DNA of 64,000 nt from Histoplasma ohiense (taxonomy: Eukaryota > Ascomycota > Eurotiomycetes > Onygenales > Ajellomycetaceae): contig JAEVHH010000001.1 of NCBI GenBank assembly GCA_017607445.1, positions 1,860,001-1,924,000 of the forward strand. The letters run 5' to 3'. The notes under the pieces are model-generated. The model saw nothing but the letters and a program-made list of their open reading frames with translations. It did not search any database and was not told the DNA's origin. The position numbers were made by a program, and so were the translations under genes. Below, piece by piece: positions 34,788 to 46,657 of this stretch (positions are counted from its first letter, which is position 1; each line of letters begins with the position of its first letter).

Positions 34788-37287
34788 ATGTCCCGTTACG
34801 CTCTGTTGGCCAGAGGTTCGACTGCAATCGTTACTCCGTCCTTCATCCGACCGACTTCACGGTGGCCGTACTCCCTTTCGTCCCACCGAGTGCGAAAGTT
34901 TACGATGTTTAATCAAGCACTTCGCAATCACACAGCTCCCGCAAGACCTCTTTTGCCAAAGGCTGCTCCTCTAAACAGAGCTACCCCGGTTTCTTCCAGT
35001 CAGCAGGCTGGGTTCAAACGAAAGTTGGATGCTGTCCAGTCCACTCCATCGGAGACTCCGTTAGCGATACTCCATAGCAACGTGTACTTCGATGAGAACG
35101 ATTTCGACGACGATATAGACCTAGACGAGCCTACCAGCTTTTCGTCAAACCTTGTTCAATCACAGTCGTTCGCTTCTTCACGTATTCAACCCCCAGAACT
35201 CCCTCCTCCCCTCGAGCAGCCAGCACCGCCAAGTGATAATGTTGCTCCTCCAAGTACCATTCCGCTTCCATGGTCGTCTTCGCCTCCTGCAAATCTACTT
35301 CCTCCAGCAAAGCGGCGTGCTTTACCATGGCAGGCAGATGCAACAAAGCCTGAAACCGAGCGCAGACCCCGAATCAAACAGGAACCAAAAACTGTTCCCC
35401 GTACTCCAGCTTCTAATAAAACATCATCCCTACCGTGGGATAAGACTATGAGCGCAGTGAAGGAGCAGCAGAAGGAGTTACGAAAACAACAAAAGACACG
35501 TATTAGCTCTGAAAAAAACCCAACTCACGTTGGCACAAGGGCACCAAAAGTCGCATCTATTTTTCTTAGTGAAGAACAGAAAAAAGTAGTGGAAGCTATC
35601 GTTAAGGATGGCAAGAGTATATTTTTTACAGGTTCAGCTGGTACTGGCAAATCCGTTCTCATGAGAGAAATCATTAAAAAATTGCGAGAAAAATATAGAA
35701 AAGAACCTGACCGTATTGCTGTCACCGCTTCAACTGGGCTTGCTGCGTGTAACATTGAAGGCGTTACACTTCATAGTTTTGCTGGGATAGGATTAGGAAA
35801 GGAACCCGTAGTGGACCTGGTTAAAAAGGTTAGTTGGAAGTTAGGCCCGTCCCTTTTTCAGACTCATCATTGATTGCCCTCCTAGGTCAAGCAAAACCAG
35901 AAAAATAGGACCCGATGGTTGAGGACTAAGGTTCTCGTCATTGATGAAATTTCGATGGTTGACGGTGATTTGTTTGACAAACTTGAAGAGATTGCTCGCA
36001 AGATCAGGAATAACGGCCGCCCATTCGGAGGCATTCAGTTGGTCGTTACGGGTGACTTCTTTCAATTACCCCCCGTACCAGATTCAACCAAAGTTGCGAA
36101 GTTTGCTTTTTCAGCTTCCACTTGGAACACCACCATCCAGCACACAATTCTTTTGACCCACGTTTTTCGGCAAAAAGACCCTAAATTCGCTGGTATGCTG
36201 AATGAGATGAGATTGGGGAAATTGAGCCCGGAGACAATTGCGGCCTTCAAACAGTTATCTCGCCCTCTGAACTTCCACGATGCACTTGAAGCAACGGAAC
36301 TGTATGTTTTATCCCAATATCACATGTTGTAAATTATTTAGCTAATTATTGCGGCTTAGATTTCCCACCCGATCAGAGGTCGAAAACGCGAACTCTGCGA
36401 GAATGGCCAGACTCTCTGGTGAGACAATGGTGTTCACTGCCGTCGACGGCGGAACGATGCAAAACGAAGCGCAGCGTTCACAACTCCTTGCTGACTGTGT
36501 CGCACCCACAATTCAGCTCAAAAAGGGAGCTCAGGTGATGCTTATAAAGAACATGGATGAATCCCTTGTCAACGGGTCATTGGGGAAAGTGGTTGCCTTC
36601 ATGGATGAAGCTAGGTTTGATTATTACACTAAAAACGATGAAGATTTTGCGGGTGATCCGAGCCATGATGACCGCAAATCTCAGGCAATCAACAAGGTGA
36701 GATCTTATGAGAATAAAATCGGGACTGTCAGCACCAATGGCAAATGGCCGGTTGTTTGCTTTGTCCAACCAGATGGAACGGAGAGACACCTCCTTTGCCA
36801 GCCAGAGACATGGAAAATTGAACTGCCCAATGGAGAAGTGAGAGCGCAACGAACGCAGGTTCCGCTCATACTTGCATGGGCGCTCTCCATTCATAAGGCA
36901 CAAGGTCAGACTTTACAGCGAGTTAAAGTTGACCTTGGACGGGTTTTCGAGAAGGGACAAGCTTATGTTGCTCTTAGTCGTGCGACATCTCAGGCTGGCT
37001 TGCAGGTTTCCCGCTTTGATCCACGTCGAGTTATGGTTCACCCAAAAGTCTTAGAATTTTATTCGAATTTATCCACCATACATAACATTAATGACGCGGC
37101 CAATTCCAAAGCGAATATCCTTGTGGATGGAAATAACAGCGCCAATGTCGACACCAGCACCGGTACCAACGCAGATATCGACACCAATGCCAAACCAGGC
37201 AGGGACCAAGCTAAGATTGCCAAGCGGCCTTCTACGGACTTCTCGGATGATTTCGACGACGATGTGCTCGAGCGCGTATATGCATGA
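34788..37287 (+). CDS. pif1: PIF1-family 5'-to-3' DNA helicase
   Basis: Exons 34788..35828, 35886..36301 and 36360..37287 give 794 residues; introns of 57 and 58 bp. Superfamily 1B helicase motifs are Walker A 'GSAGTGKSVLM' (about residue 282), 'ITVTASTGLAA'-like motif Ia ('AVTASTGLAACNIEG'), Walker B 'VLVIDEISMVDG', motif III 'LVVTGDFFQLPPV', 'HVFRQKDPKFAGMLNEMRLG' and the C-terminal 'WALSIHKAQGQTLQRVKVDL' with 'VALSRATSQAGLQV'. Pif1 resolves G-quadruplexes, limits telomerase and maintains mtDNA. The first 40 residues are basic and hydroxylated with no acid ('MSRYALLARGSTAIVTPSF'), as in a mitochondrial presequence. A second in-frame Met at 34908 could start a nuclear form, as in yeast PIF1. 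The C-terminal tail is Asn/Asp-rich. Confidence 0.93.
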
Positions 37288-37796
37288 TACACATTTTTTA
37301 CAGTCTTTTATGGGGCAAAGTTTGGCCACATCAGAGCATTGTTAATCGCTTATAGATATATTAATTCCTCAAGACGATCTTTCACCATATTTCTTGTCTG
37401 ACGAAGCAAATATCTCGTCCATGGGGGGATACATGATCAGTTTTAGATGGCAGATGTGTTCTTCCTGATTGCTCCTAGGAGGAAATCAATATATATGTAA
37501 AATAGTCATTCCATTTTTCTTGTTAGTTTTGTTGGCACCTCTGTTGGCACCTCTGTTGGCACCTTTATTAGGCCACCACAGTTCACCACCCAACTCTGCC
37601 TTGCAGTACTAAACGCGTCGTTCATCGTCAGCATCGATATAATTTCCCAGGAGCAAGACACAATCGTGTTATATGCAAGTGTGCCTTAAATTAAATCAGA
37701 GGTATGGGCAATATGTGTTATAGCTTACACGTCTAAGCAAATATCAGCTAACTGCACAGGTAGTAAACCATCATGTAAACCTCCACCCGAGCCGAT
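37288..37796. other. pif1 3' flank and start of AT-rich island
   Basis: Non-coding; includes a three-copy 12-bp tandem repeat at 37531..37566. Confidence 0.5.
37531..37566. repeat. 12-bp tandem repeat, three copies
   Basis: The unit GTTGGCACCTCT is repeated three times head to tail; the third copy ends in TTT instead of TCT. Confidence 0.9.
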
Positions 37797-38222
37797 ATGG
37801 CCCGCACGTCCGATAACTCCCAAGCCAGCGTTCAACAAAGCGCGGCCTCGCGCCAGAGGGCTGCCAACCAGTCTGTACTTGGTCAGCAGCAGGAGATCAG
37901 TCGATGGAGCCCAAATACCTCAAGCCGAGCAACGAACACTGCTGGAGACATCGCGCAAGGCCCAGCCCGCATGTAGCATTCTGCTGGTAGCACTACTGCC
38001 ACCCGCGGTTCGCCTACGAGCAATACGACGAGCAATATTTCAAACACAGGGAACGTTGAGGCGGCAAGGGAAAGAACACAATATGCCTTGGAACATGATG
38101 CACAATTTGCATCAGAGTCAGAAAGGAATGCTGAGACACTGATTTCTGCTGCAACCCAAAATCCTCAAGCAGCTCAACAATTGAGCAGCAGTGGCTGTCA
38201 CGCGCAAGATAGAAGGGGATAA
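37797..38222 (+). pseudogene. decayed Ser/Gln-rich hypothetical gene with in-frame stop
   Basis: One frame runs from an ATG for 59 codons ('MARTSDNSQASVQQSAASRQ...'), meets TAG at 37974, and continues for 82 codons of coherent composition ('NVEAARERTQYALEHDAQFA', 'ESERNAETLISAATQNPQA') to TAA at 38220. Beyond it another frame continues acidic/basic residues ('SEDTEENPCKRK'), so the original gene may have been longer. The TAG is one C-to-T change from CAG, in a CpA context. The family is not recognised. It converges with the kinase pseudogene next to it. Confidence 0.5.
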
Positions 38223-38276
38223 TGCGACAGTGAAGATACTGAGGAGAATCCATGCAAAAGAAAATTGATATCTTGT

Positions 38277-40260
38277 CTAATAATATGGCCGTCCACTCTT
38301 TCCACTATTGAAGATATCACAAACCTCTTGGCAGTATTTAGTAAACTCTTTCAGCTTTAAATTCACAAATGAAGTGATTCCAGATGTCCAAAATGGAGAT
38401 ACAGCAGCACACAGAGACTCTTTAGACACTTTATCATAAAATGACTCAAGATGTGTTCTGAAAAGATTGAACAAACCCCTTGGGGTCTGCAGTGCATTCA
38501 AGTATCAGTATCAATCATTCTCTAGAGCACTTCTTATGACTATGATCTGAGAGTAGATATTTCTGTTGTGATGTAGTGGTATGCCTGTCTCCTCTTGTTT
38601 GAATATTTCTGTAAATTTCTTGTAGCTCACTCTAAACTGTTCATACTCTGTGTCTTTGATTTGATCCACACCCATTTCTGTTAGCCAAAAGGGAAGCAAC
38701 AGGTCCCCCAGAGGCAGAGAGCACACCCATTCAAGATCAATGATGTGTTTGATGTTTCAGTTCTTGTCAATGAAGATATTGCTGGCATGCATATCTGTCA
38801 ATTGCATGATGAATGGATCATTATGGAGATACTGATCAGTAAATTATGGAGTGATGCTCTCATTAGCACTAGATTCTTAGCTTGTGCATGTGCATCTTCT
38901 TTGCTATAGACAGCATTTCTTTGATATTGGAGATGATTATCATGACTTGCAAGTAAATCAAGATAGAAGCTATCAGAACTTGTGTAGGTCATATGCCACA
39001 CAATACTGGATGGAATAGCTCAGTTCTCCAGTTGGTGGAGATGACAGAGCATGGGCTGATTGGATAGACTGATTCTGCCATCATTATCAGTTGTTCAAAA
39101 GCCAATTCGAGGCTGTGGAATCTTAGTGAGAGAGATCATAACTCTCACTATGCTTTGATAAAGATTCTGAGTCTGTGCCTCTGTATGTGGCAGAGTAAAT
39201 GCGCTTGAGAGCATTTGTGTGTTCTCACTTTCAACCCAATCAATCAGAATATAGCTGTGTTTCAAAAAGGTAGTTCTCTTCTGTGGAATATATTCACAGA
39301 ATCCTGGAGTCCCAAACAGACGACAGAAAATCACCAGACAAAGGACTTGATCCTTTGACAGAGTGGAATAGATTTGGGATCAAAGAACTGCTCACTCACT
39401 AGATATTAGCAAACTATTGAATAGTTGAAGAATTGCAGTTACTCACACTGAGACCATCAGGGATTCCAAACTCTCATAGCTTTGGAATTGGTAAATCCAG
39501 GCAGTTCTAATTGATTCAGATGTATGTTGCAGCCTCGGATTGTATCTTCTTCTCCGCATTGCCAGGGAATTCTTCTTCACCAATCTTATATGGCAAAGAC
39601 ACCATGAATGCCATTTTTGCAGGGAGTGATTGTCCAGAGTTGTTGATATGTACAGTACATGTACAGGGATACACACGTTGAAGCTTCCGTGTAGCCACTC
39701 AAGCTTGTTGTTGACTTGCTCGACCATTTTTGGAACTTGTACCAGGTCGGGGCATGCTAATCCACAATGAGAAGAAGCTACAAGCCTCTGGATTTCCTTC
39801 TCTTGACTATCTAACTCAGTATATAAGATTCCCCTTTTTTGGGCATATTGCAATTCTGCCCTCATATCCTCCTCTTCATCTTCTGCATCCGAGAGGGTGA
39901 TGAAACGGTTTAGAAGGGCGTTGCGGGGTTTAACAGTGCTAGCAATGCTAGGTGTTATCAGCTGGCTGGATTCAACATGATGATTTGTGGGAACATCTCG
40001 AGCAGTGTGGGTCTCCGTCGTATGCATTGTGCTTGCTTGATACTGATAATGCTCTGTTGTAAGAAGATGTGTTGTGTGAAAAACCCTGGTCGATCTTGCA
40101 ACGGTAACTGGAATGGTTTGTCTTTTGGTCAATGGACTTGTCACTTTCCTGCTGTGCTTGAGATGGTTTATACATATGCCATGAGTGCAAGCTGGAACAA
40201 CATTTTTCTGCGATCTTGGGGTCAGTAATTTTCCCTTCCAACAAAGCTCTCACAGTATGG
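38277..40260 (-). pseudogene. degenerate fungal APH-like (aminoglycoside phosphotransferase-fold) kinase
   Basis: Fragments in several minus-strand frames line up in order with the fungal APH/phosphotransferase family. They are 'WLHGSFNVCIPVHV', 'LPAKMAFMVSLPYKIGE', 'IPQKRTTFLKHSYILIDWVE', 'SSDSFYLDLLASHDNHLQYQ', the catalytic loop 'LTDMHASNIFIDKN', 'NIKHIIDLEWVCSLP' with its metal-binding Asp, and 'LLPFWLTEMGVDQ'. The frame is broken by stops at 39095 and 39020 and within the catalytic region at 38757, plus at least two frameshifts (near 38830 and in 39500..39700). At 38757 the stop replaces the Trp I expect in 'DKxWNIK'. The gene cannot make an active kinase. AT content is visibly higher than in neighbouring genes. 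The 5' limit is approximate. Confidence 0.8.
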
Positions 40261-40834
40261 CTTCATTTGTTGTTGAGTTATTTAAACTGATGAAGCATGA
40301 AAAAGAGGTTGACTGAGAGATATTTATCTTCTCACTCTTGCATGACTGTACAGCAGTGAGATCAATATGAAGATCTTGAAGGAGAGAAGATAAGTTTCTG
40401 CCTTCAAAAGTTCAAATTTAACACTCTGAATGACAAAGAGAAAGATTTTTCTATCACACAGTACTTTTAAGTTTTTATATTTAATAGAATATCTACATAG
40501 CAAATGGGGAAAGATTTAGATGACAATTGTCACAGATCATACATTCTGTAGAGATCATTTATGAACTGGCCTAACTTTCTTCAATCAAAAACAACTTGTA
40601 TATACCTCACAGTGGTGGTGTAAAGTGCTAGTAAAATGGATGTTTATGACTGTGAACTGAGCTTCAGAGGGCGTGTAGAAGGATATAGTGATTGGCTTTT
40701 GAGAGAAAATGAGTTGAAAACAGCAAATAACTATCAGAAAGTTGCAGGTTTATATACAATTTAATTCCTGCTTTAAGAGACACAAACATTGATGTTGATG
40801 TCTATAGTTATACTTACCTCTGAATTATCTGCCT

Positions 40835-41045
40835 AGCTGCGTACCTACCTGCTCGATATCTGATCGATTGCTGATAGAATAGAGAATGCTAGCTATCTAT
40901 GTATGTATCTATCTGACTGCTCGATATTCAATGAATTCCTATGAGAATAAACATCACCATCTAGCTACCCATCTACCTATCAATGCTAGCTTACTAGCTA
41001 GCTATCTGCCTGCCTACCTGCCTATCTATCTACTGACCTACTTGA
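40835..41045. repeat. degenerate tetranucleotide (CTAY/CTGC) repeat tract
   Basis: Imperfect CTAC, CTAT, CTGC and CTAG tetramers dominate some 200 bp. The phrase GCTCGATAT occurs twice (near 40851 and 40919), suggesting larger, diverged repeat units. Confidence 0.7.
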
Positions 41046-41055
41046 ATGAATGATA

Positions 41056-41096
41056 TCCACTGATGATATCTAGTGATGATATCTGTGATGATATTG
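41056..41096. repeat. short TGATGATATC direct repeat
   Basis: Three near-identical copies of TGATGATATC/T are separated by a few bases. Confidence 0.7.
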
Positions 41097-41720
41097 TTTA
41101 ATAGCAACATAATGAATAATATGACTTCGCATTTTCGTTCGGTCCTGTCTAGCTGCATGCTTCATGAATCTCTTGGTATAGAGTGTTGCGCCCGAGCTTT
41201 TCAACCCTTTGAAGAAATTAAAGATGCCTTCATCTTCTGGGATTTAGAGGTTCGTTTGCCCACCCCTTGAAGGGGCCTGATAGGGGCAGGCTGCCCATAG
41301 TATAAAATAGTGATGTATTCTGAAAAACTTAATAATGATTTACGTGTAACTTTTCTGAAAATACTCTGAAGAGGTTACAATGATAGCAAAGTGAATTCAT
41401 GGTTATTCAAAACCACCAATTTCCAATACTTTACTTCCAAGGTTTTGTCTCCTTATCGATAACAAGTCACGTGGGAGGCTTCAATTTAGGCAAAAGAGCT
41501 CTCTCTCCACCAGCGCGACGTCGTCTTTGAAGCAACTAGAGGGGACGAACCACCCGATCCAATCCCTCCAATACAATCTTTCAGCCTTAAACCACACGCC
41601 AAAGCATAGCTACAGGATCTCTACAACAAATACTTATTGTTCTTATACGTGATCTGTGTGGCACTATGCGAAAATCCCAATTCTGACTTTCGATTCTTCT
41701 TTTGCCGCGCTAATTTCATT

Positions 41721-44136
41721 ATGGCGGCGGACTTTGTGGGATATACCGTTCTGGTTACGCTCAAGTCACCACCAGACTCACAGGTTCAAGGGGTGGTCGC
41801 TGATGTCGCGGGACAGCGACTAACGCTTCAGCATGGTTAGCTGCATTCTCTCACATTATGTGATCAGTGCCTGTGCTGACGCAGATATATAGCAACGCTA
41901 CTATGGAGTGGGCAGCATATTCCGCTGTACCATATTGACGCTCCAGGCATCGCAGATCTAGAATTGTCTTCCCACCAAATACCGAACCCTCCCGCAGCCG
42001 CCAACTACGGAACCACAGCCCATACGTCCTTCCATAATGGTGGTACGCTGCCTCCTTCACAACGCCCGTCGCAACTTCCGCAACGCAGACAGGAAAATGC
42101 GGTTGAGACCGCGTCGATAGGATCCCGGCCTCAAGCGTTTGTTGATCCCGCGATACTAAGTTTCCAAAAACCCTCTAAAAATTCGTCAATTTCGACTACG
42201 AACATCCATTTAAATACTGGCAAACGAGACGCCACTTCTCCAGTTATGATTGCCGATTCGGAGTCTTCCGCCCGCTCTGGCGCAAAGTCTATGGTTTCAA
42301 CTGCCATAACCTCAACTGGCCCAAAACAGGCGGCGGTAGATGATGCAACAGCAACACTCAGCGAGCCATTTAACAACCTGAGTTTCAACGAAGGATCGAC
42401 GGAGGATCAGGGTACACAAGTTGAACAGGCTGAGTCGAGTATTCCAGAAGGCCGTAGGGGTGCGGGGCCTCTGGAAGCGCCGCTCAAGTATACCGGAAAA
42501 CGTAGTCGAAGGGGCGGAAGGAACAAGATGAATAAAGACGCAGCTGTGCAATCTTCCGGCGTTGACGCAATAACGAAAAACCCTACTGCCACGACAGGTT
42601 CGTCGAGACCCCCTGTTCCAGGGAAGGGTTGGCGTAAGACTGCGTTTGTTGAGCCAGCCCGCGATCCGTCTCCACAAAAGCTCAATAATGGGCGAGCCAG
42701 GCGGTCTAAAGTAAGGAGCAAGAAATCATATGCTGAGGAGCCGAGTGGATGGGCAACGGAGGACGCAACGGACATTCAGGAGATGGGAGATTTCGATTTC
42801 GCAAGTAATCTATCAAAGTTCGATAAGCGTCGTGTTTTCGATGAGATTCGCAATGATGATACTACCACTGGCGAAGAACGATTGGTCAGTTTCAACAGGA
42901 GAGTTCAAAGACCAGGGACGAACGATGGAAGAAATTTACACTACACAGAGAATGTCCTTGATGACAATCCATCGAACGATAAATGGAATAGTGAAGCAGG
43001 GGAAACAGACGACGATGAAGCCAGCGAAGAGCGTTTCAGTAGCGGAAGAAATTCTGCGAGAGCTAGGTCGAGAGTATCCGTATCTGCCCGTGCACAATCT
43101 CGAAAAGGGAGTACGATTCTCGGATCGACTCTTGTATCTTCTCAGATCAGCTCCTTATCTCGTGGCCAAATGACAGGTTCTCGTACCGAAAGTCCGCAAC
43201 CACACAAGAGTTCGCCTTTAATAGGATCGGGCTCGTCATCAACTGGTTCTTTGCTGCTGGCAGCAACAAAACGGCCATGCCCCTGTGTCGGTCCACTTCA
43301 AATGATTGAGATAGAGCAGTTGGCCATTACGGAACTTGGTTTGGGAGAAGACATTATTACGGAAAACGCTGGACGAGGCATTGCTGAGGCTGCAGTGTTT
43401 CAAGTCTCCAAACTTGCGATTTCATCCACCATATTAGTTTTAGCTGGGAATCACCGAACTGGCAGTCGTGCTATATGTGCCGCTCGACATTTCCGTAATC
43501 GGGGATATCGAGTAACGCTTTGTGTCCTTGGCTTGGATCGTGAAGACGAGTTCATGGATGGTGTACGGAAACAGATCGACATCTTCAAAAAGGTTACCGG
43601 AAGAGTCATGAGATGGGAAGAAATATCAACACGATTGACCTCTGGTGATTACGTTCCAGACCTTGTAATAGATGCCTTATTTGGTGTTCATATTGCTTTT
43701 GATGACCTACGAACTGACGACCAAGCGACTGCCTTTGAAATGATCTCGTGGGCTAATCGCAACAATGTTGAAATTTTGTCCGTGGATGTCCCATCGGGGC
43801 TCTCTGCTGTATCAGGTAAGATATTTTATAGCTGTTATATCTTAACGGCTTTCTAATCTGACAGACTAACCTTTTCCCTTTGCTTCAGGCGAAGCAACGC
43901 TCGTTCAAGGTTCTCGATTGAGTGTCAATTCAAAATTCATCGTTTGCCTAGGAGCACCCAAAACCGGGCTTGTTCATGCGCTTGGGTCCGGCGAAGGACT
44001 AGCCTGGAACATCACAGTTGCAGATATTGGTATCAGCCAAGTTGTATGGAAGAAATATGGTAGTCGACGGCGACATGGTGTTGACTTTGGGAATCAATGG
44101 ATCGTCCCCCTCCGATTCCAAACGCCAACCCCCTGA
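41721..44136 (+). CDS. edc3: enhancer of mRNA decapping Edc3
   Basis: Exons 41721..41835, 41893..43815 and 43889..44136 give 761 residues. The N-terminal Lsm domain begins 'MAADFVGYTVLVTLKSPPDS' and continues across intron 1 to 'LYHIDAPGIADLEL'. A central disordered region contains the FDF motif ('FDFASNLSKFDKRRVFDEIR', about residues 338 to 358), which in Edc3 binds the DEAD-box helicase Dhh1. The C-terminal YjeF_N Rossmann domain runs from about residue 505 ('MIEIEQLAITELGLGEDIIT', 'ILVLAGNHRTGSRAICAARH', 'VIDALFG', 'LSVDVPSGLSAVSGEA') and is the dimerisation module. Edc3 activates Dcp2 and scaffolds P-bodies. Intron 1 uses a second AG because the first would create a stop. Confidence 0.92.
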
Positions 44137-44653
44137 ATATTCTCCCTTTCCAAGGAAAACAATCTTAAAAATCGGCTGTTTCATGTGTACTATTTTCTTA
44201 TGCCAATTGCGACCAATGGAGTCGTGATAAGGCTTTCTTCTTTGTCGCTGTGTACTATCCGAAGAAAAAGCAATTCTTTTCCTACAGCGTCCATTTATTG
44301 ATACCATCTTTGTATCCCCTGGGTATTGGGTTGAGAAAGGTTTAGGGAAAGGCTTACTTTTCAATCGTGTGTAATTATTAAATTAACGTTTCCCAGTTAC
44401 TGCTTTGCTCCATAAGCAACGCCGACTACTTAGATATACTCAATATCTGCCCTCCTCGCCCTCATTTATAACTAGGAAACACTTTACATACAGCGTTGCT
44501 TTGATATTAGAAAAGTTTCCCGAAGAGGATTAGCGTCTGAAAGCTTAAACGCCCGCTGATGTAATTCTATTTCAGCCTGCAAGTAAGCAGCGCCGACAGT
44601 TTCTGCGAGAGCAAGACATGCGATAGTTGTCGGCAGTAGGTCGATCATTAAGC
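44137..44653. other. intergenic edc3 to cyp8
   Basis: Co-directional 517-bp spacer with the edc3 3' UTR and cyp8 promoter. No feature recognised. Confidence 0.45.
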
Positions 44654-46657
44654 ATGGGAAAAGGTACGTAGCCGGCCTTTATTTCTCATAATACATTCCG
44701 TGATACTGATGAAGTTATCTTGCAGGAACTGATAAGCTCTACGTATGATTGAACCCAGGCTGGCAGCAGAAACGCAGGATTGCTTCAACACTAACAGATA
44801 TTGAATATAAATAGATTACCCATTCAGAATGGGCATCCGAAGATGCATACTCCGCCAGCGCTGGTTCCGGGGTTCGATCGAAAGCGGGAACCGTACATTC
44901 TTCTTTTAAACGTCTCCCATTCAACTTCTGCTCACTCTCTCTACAGCCTTTCTCACATCCCGTTTGCACACTCTCCGGTACTCTATTCGACCTCACGAAT
45001 ATAATTCCTTGGATTAAGAAACATGGCACGAACCCCGTTGACGGCACCCCTCTCAGAAGCTCTGACCTAATTAAACTGAATTTTGCGAAAAATGACGAAG
45101 GCGAATATGTTGACCCCGTCACTTATAAAGCATTTACGGATAATACGCATATTGTGGCTTTGAAACCGTCAGGAAACGTTTTTGCGTGGGATACGTTAGA
45201 CAAACTAAATGTCAAGGCAAAAATGTGGAGGGATTTGGTGACGGATGAAGAGTTTGGACGGAAGGATATCATCACGCTACAGGATCCGCAGAATATCCAG
45301 TCTCGAGATCTTAGTTCTTTTAAATTTCTAATAGACGGGGAAAGCGGTTTATCAGATGAGCAGTTGCGGGAACAAAGAAGTACCGTGAACATGAATGCTA
45401 TGGGGAGCTCGGCGAGGATTTTGAAGGCAAAAGAGGCTGTATCGAAAGCACGCGCGGAACGCGAACAAAAAGCACACGCTACCGCTCTTGAAAAATCGAA
45501 AGGGAAGGATACCACAGTTTTGGGCAAAAATAGTTCCACGAAAGCCTCAATGAATCAAAACAAGAAACCAACGCCATACAACGCCGCAAAACATACAACA
45601 GGACTTGCAGCTGCTTCCTTTACCAGCACTGGTATCACCCCTCACACATCTGCTGACCTTGCTCTGCTCACAGATGAACAATACATGCTGCGTCGGGGCC
45701 GCGTTAACATCAAGGGATACGCGCGCATTAGCACGACGATGGGGGATCTTAACCTTGAACTCCATACCGAACATGCACCCAAGGCTGTTTGGAACTTTAT
45801 TCAGTTAGCTAAGAAGGGATATTATAATGATGTCACTTTTCACCGAAACATTAAAGGCTTCATGATTCAAGGTGGTGATCCAACTGGTACTGGCAGAGGT
45901 GGTGAAAGTATCTGGGGGAAGAACTTTGAGGATGAGATCGAGGGGCCGTTCAAACATGATGCCAGAGGGACGGTGAGCATGGCTAATAAAGGCAAAAATA
46001 CGAATAGTAGCCAATTGTGAGTACAATATATTCCCTTCATCCAATTTCTCAGCTGTCGATCTCTATGCATGAACATGTATTTAAAAGAAAAGTATAAACC
46101 AGTGTTAACTCATAAAAACCAGTTTCATTGCCTACCGTGCCCTCCCCCATCTAAATCTCAAACACACCATATTCGCTCGTCTAATCGACGACCCTTCATC
46201 ATCATCCACAACCCTAAGCGCCCTCGAAACTTCCCCGGTGGATTCCACCAACAAGCCCATCACGCCTATTCGTATTATCAACGTTTCAATCTTTGTCGAC
46301 CCATTTGAAGAATTCCTAAGCCAGAAACGCGCAGAAGAGGAAGCGCAAACAGGCGCTGGCCCTGATCCTTCAAATGGTTCCCGTTCAAGAGACGGCCAAA
46401 GCGACGACCAACTAACCTGGACAGGCAAGCGGGTACGAACTGGAGGCGTGGCAAATAGCGCTGCATCCTCTGGTGGAAACATGGGTGTGGGGAGATATCT
46501 TAAAGCAGCTACTGCCGCCGCCGCCGCCGCTCAAGAAAAGGCGAGTGAAGACGAAATTGCAGAATTTATCGACGAGGAGCCCGATCTTGAACATTCGAGA
46601 AAGAAATTCAAAGCTGCGAATGGAGGCGGTGGGTTCGGTAATTTCGATAGTTGGTGA
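44654..46657 (+). CDS. cyp8: U-box cyclophilin, peptidyl-prolyl isomerase-like 2 (Cyp8/PPIL2/Cyp60)
   Basis: Exons 44654..44663, 44726..44742, 44815..46016 and 46123..46657 give 587 residues. The first two exons are only 10 and 17 bp, yet splice to 'MGKGTDKLYITHSEWASEDA', the family's conserved start. A RING-like U-box follows ('FNFCSLSLQPFSHPVC', 'TLFDLTNIIPWIKKHGTNPV'), then a helical linker. The cyclophilin domain is at about residues 320 to 475: 'MGDLNLELHTEHAPKAVWNF', 'FHRNIKGFMIQGGDPTGTGR', 'GTVSMANKGKNTNSSQFFIA'. The catalytic Arg of 'FHR' is present. PPIL2 proteins are nuclear, spliceosome-associated and have ubiquitin-ligase potential. The C-terminus carries a Lys/Ala-rich tail ending 'GGGGFGNFDSW'. 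In the last exon 'FFIAYRALPHLNLKHTIFAR' differs slightly from the common 'FITYRPxxHLDxKH' pattern as I recall it. Confidence 0.92.

Larger units (their letters stand above)
40261..41720. other. AT-rich non-coding island with degenerate repeats
   Basis: No gene recognised. AT-rich sequence leads into a degenerate CTAC/CTAT/CTGC tetranucleotide tract (40835..41045) and a short TGATGATATC repeat (41056..41096). The last 300 bases are the edc3 promoter and leader. Confidence 0.55.

Noticed and set aside
38757..38759. RIP as the proven cause of the kinase pseudogene
   Set aside because: The one nonsense change I can date against an expected codon is in CpC, not CpA, context. A RIP index would be needed.
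38757..39097. TGA recoding, because the three placed stops in the kinase remnant are TGA
   Set aside because: Frameshifts in the same gene and normal TGA stops in neighbouring intact genes make decay the simple explanation.
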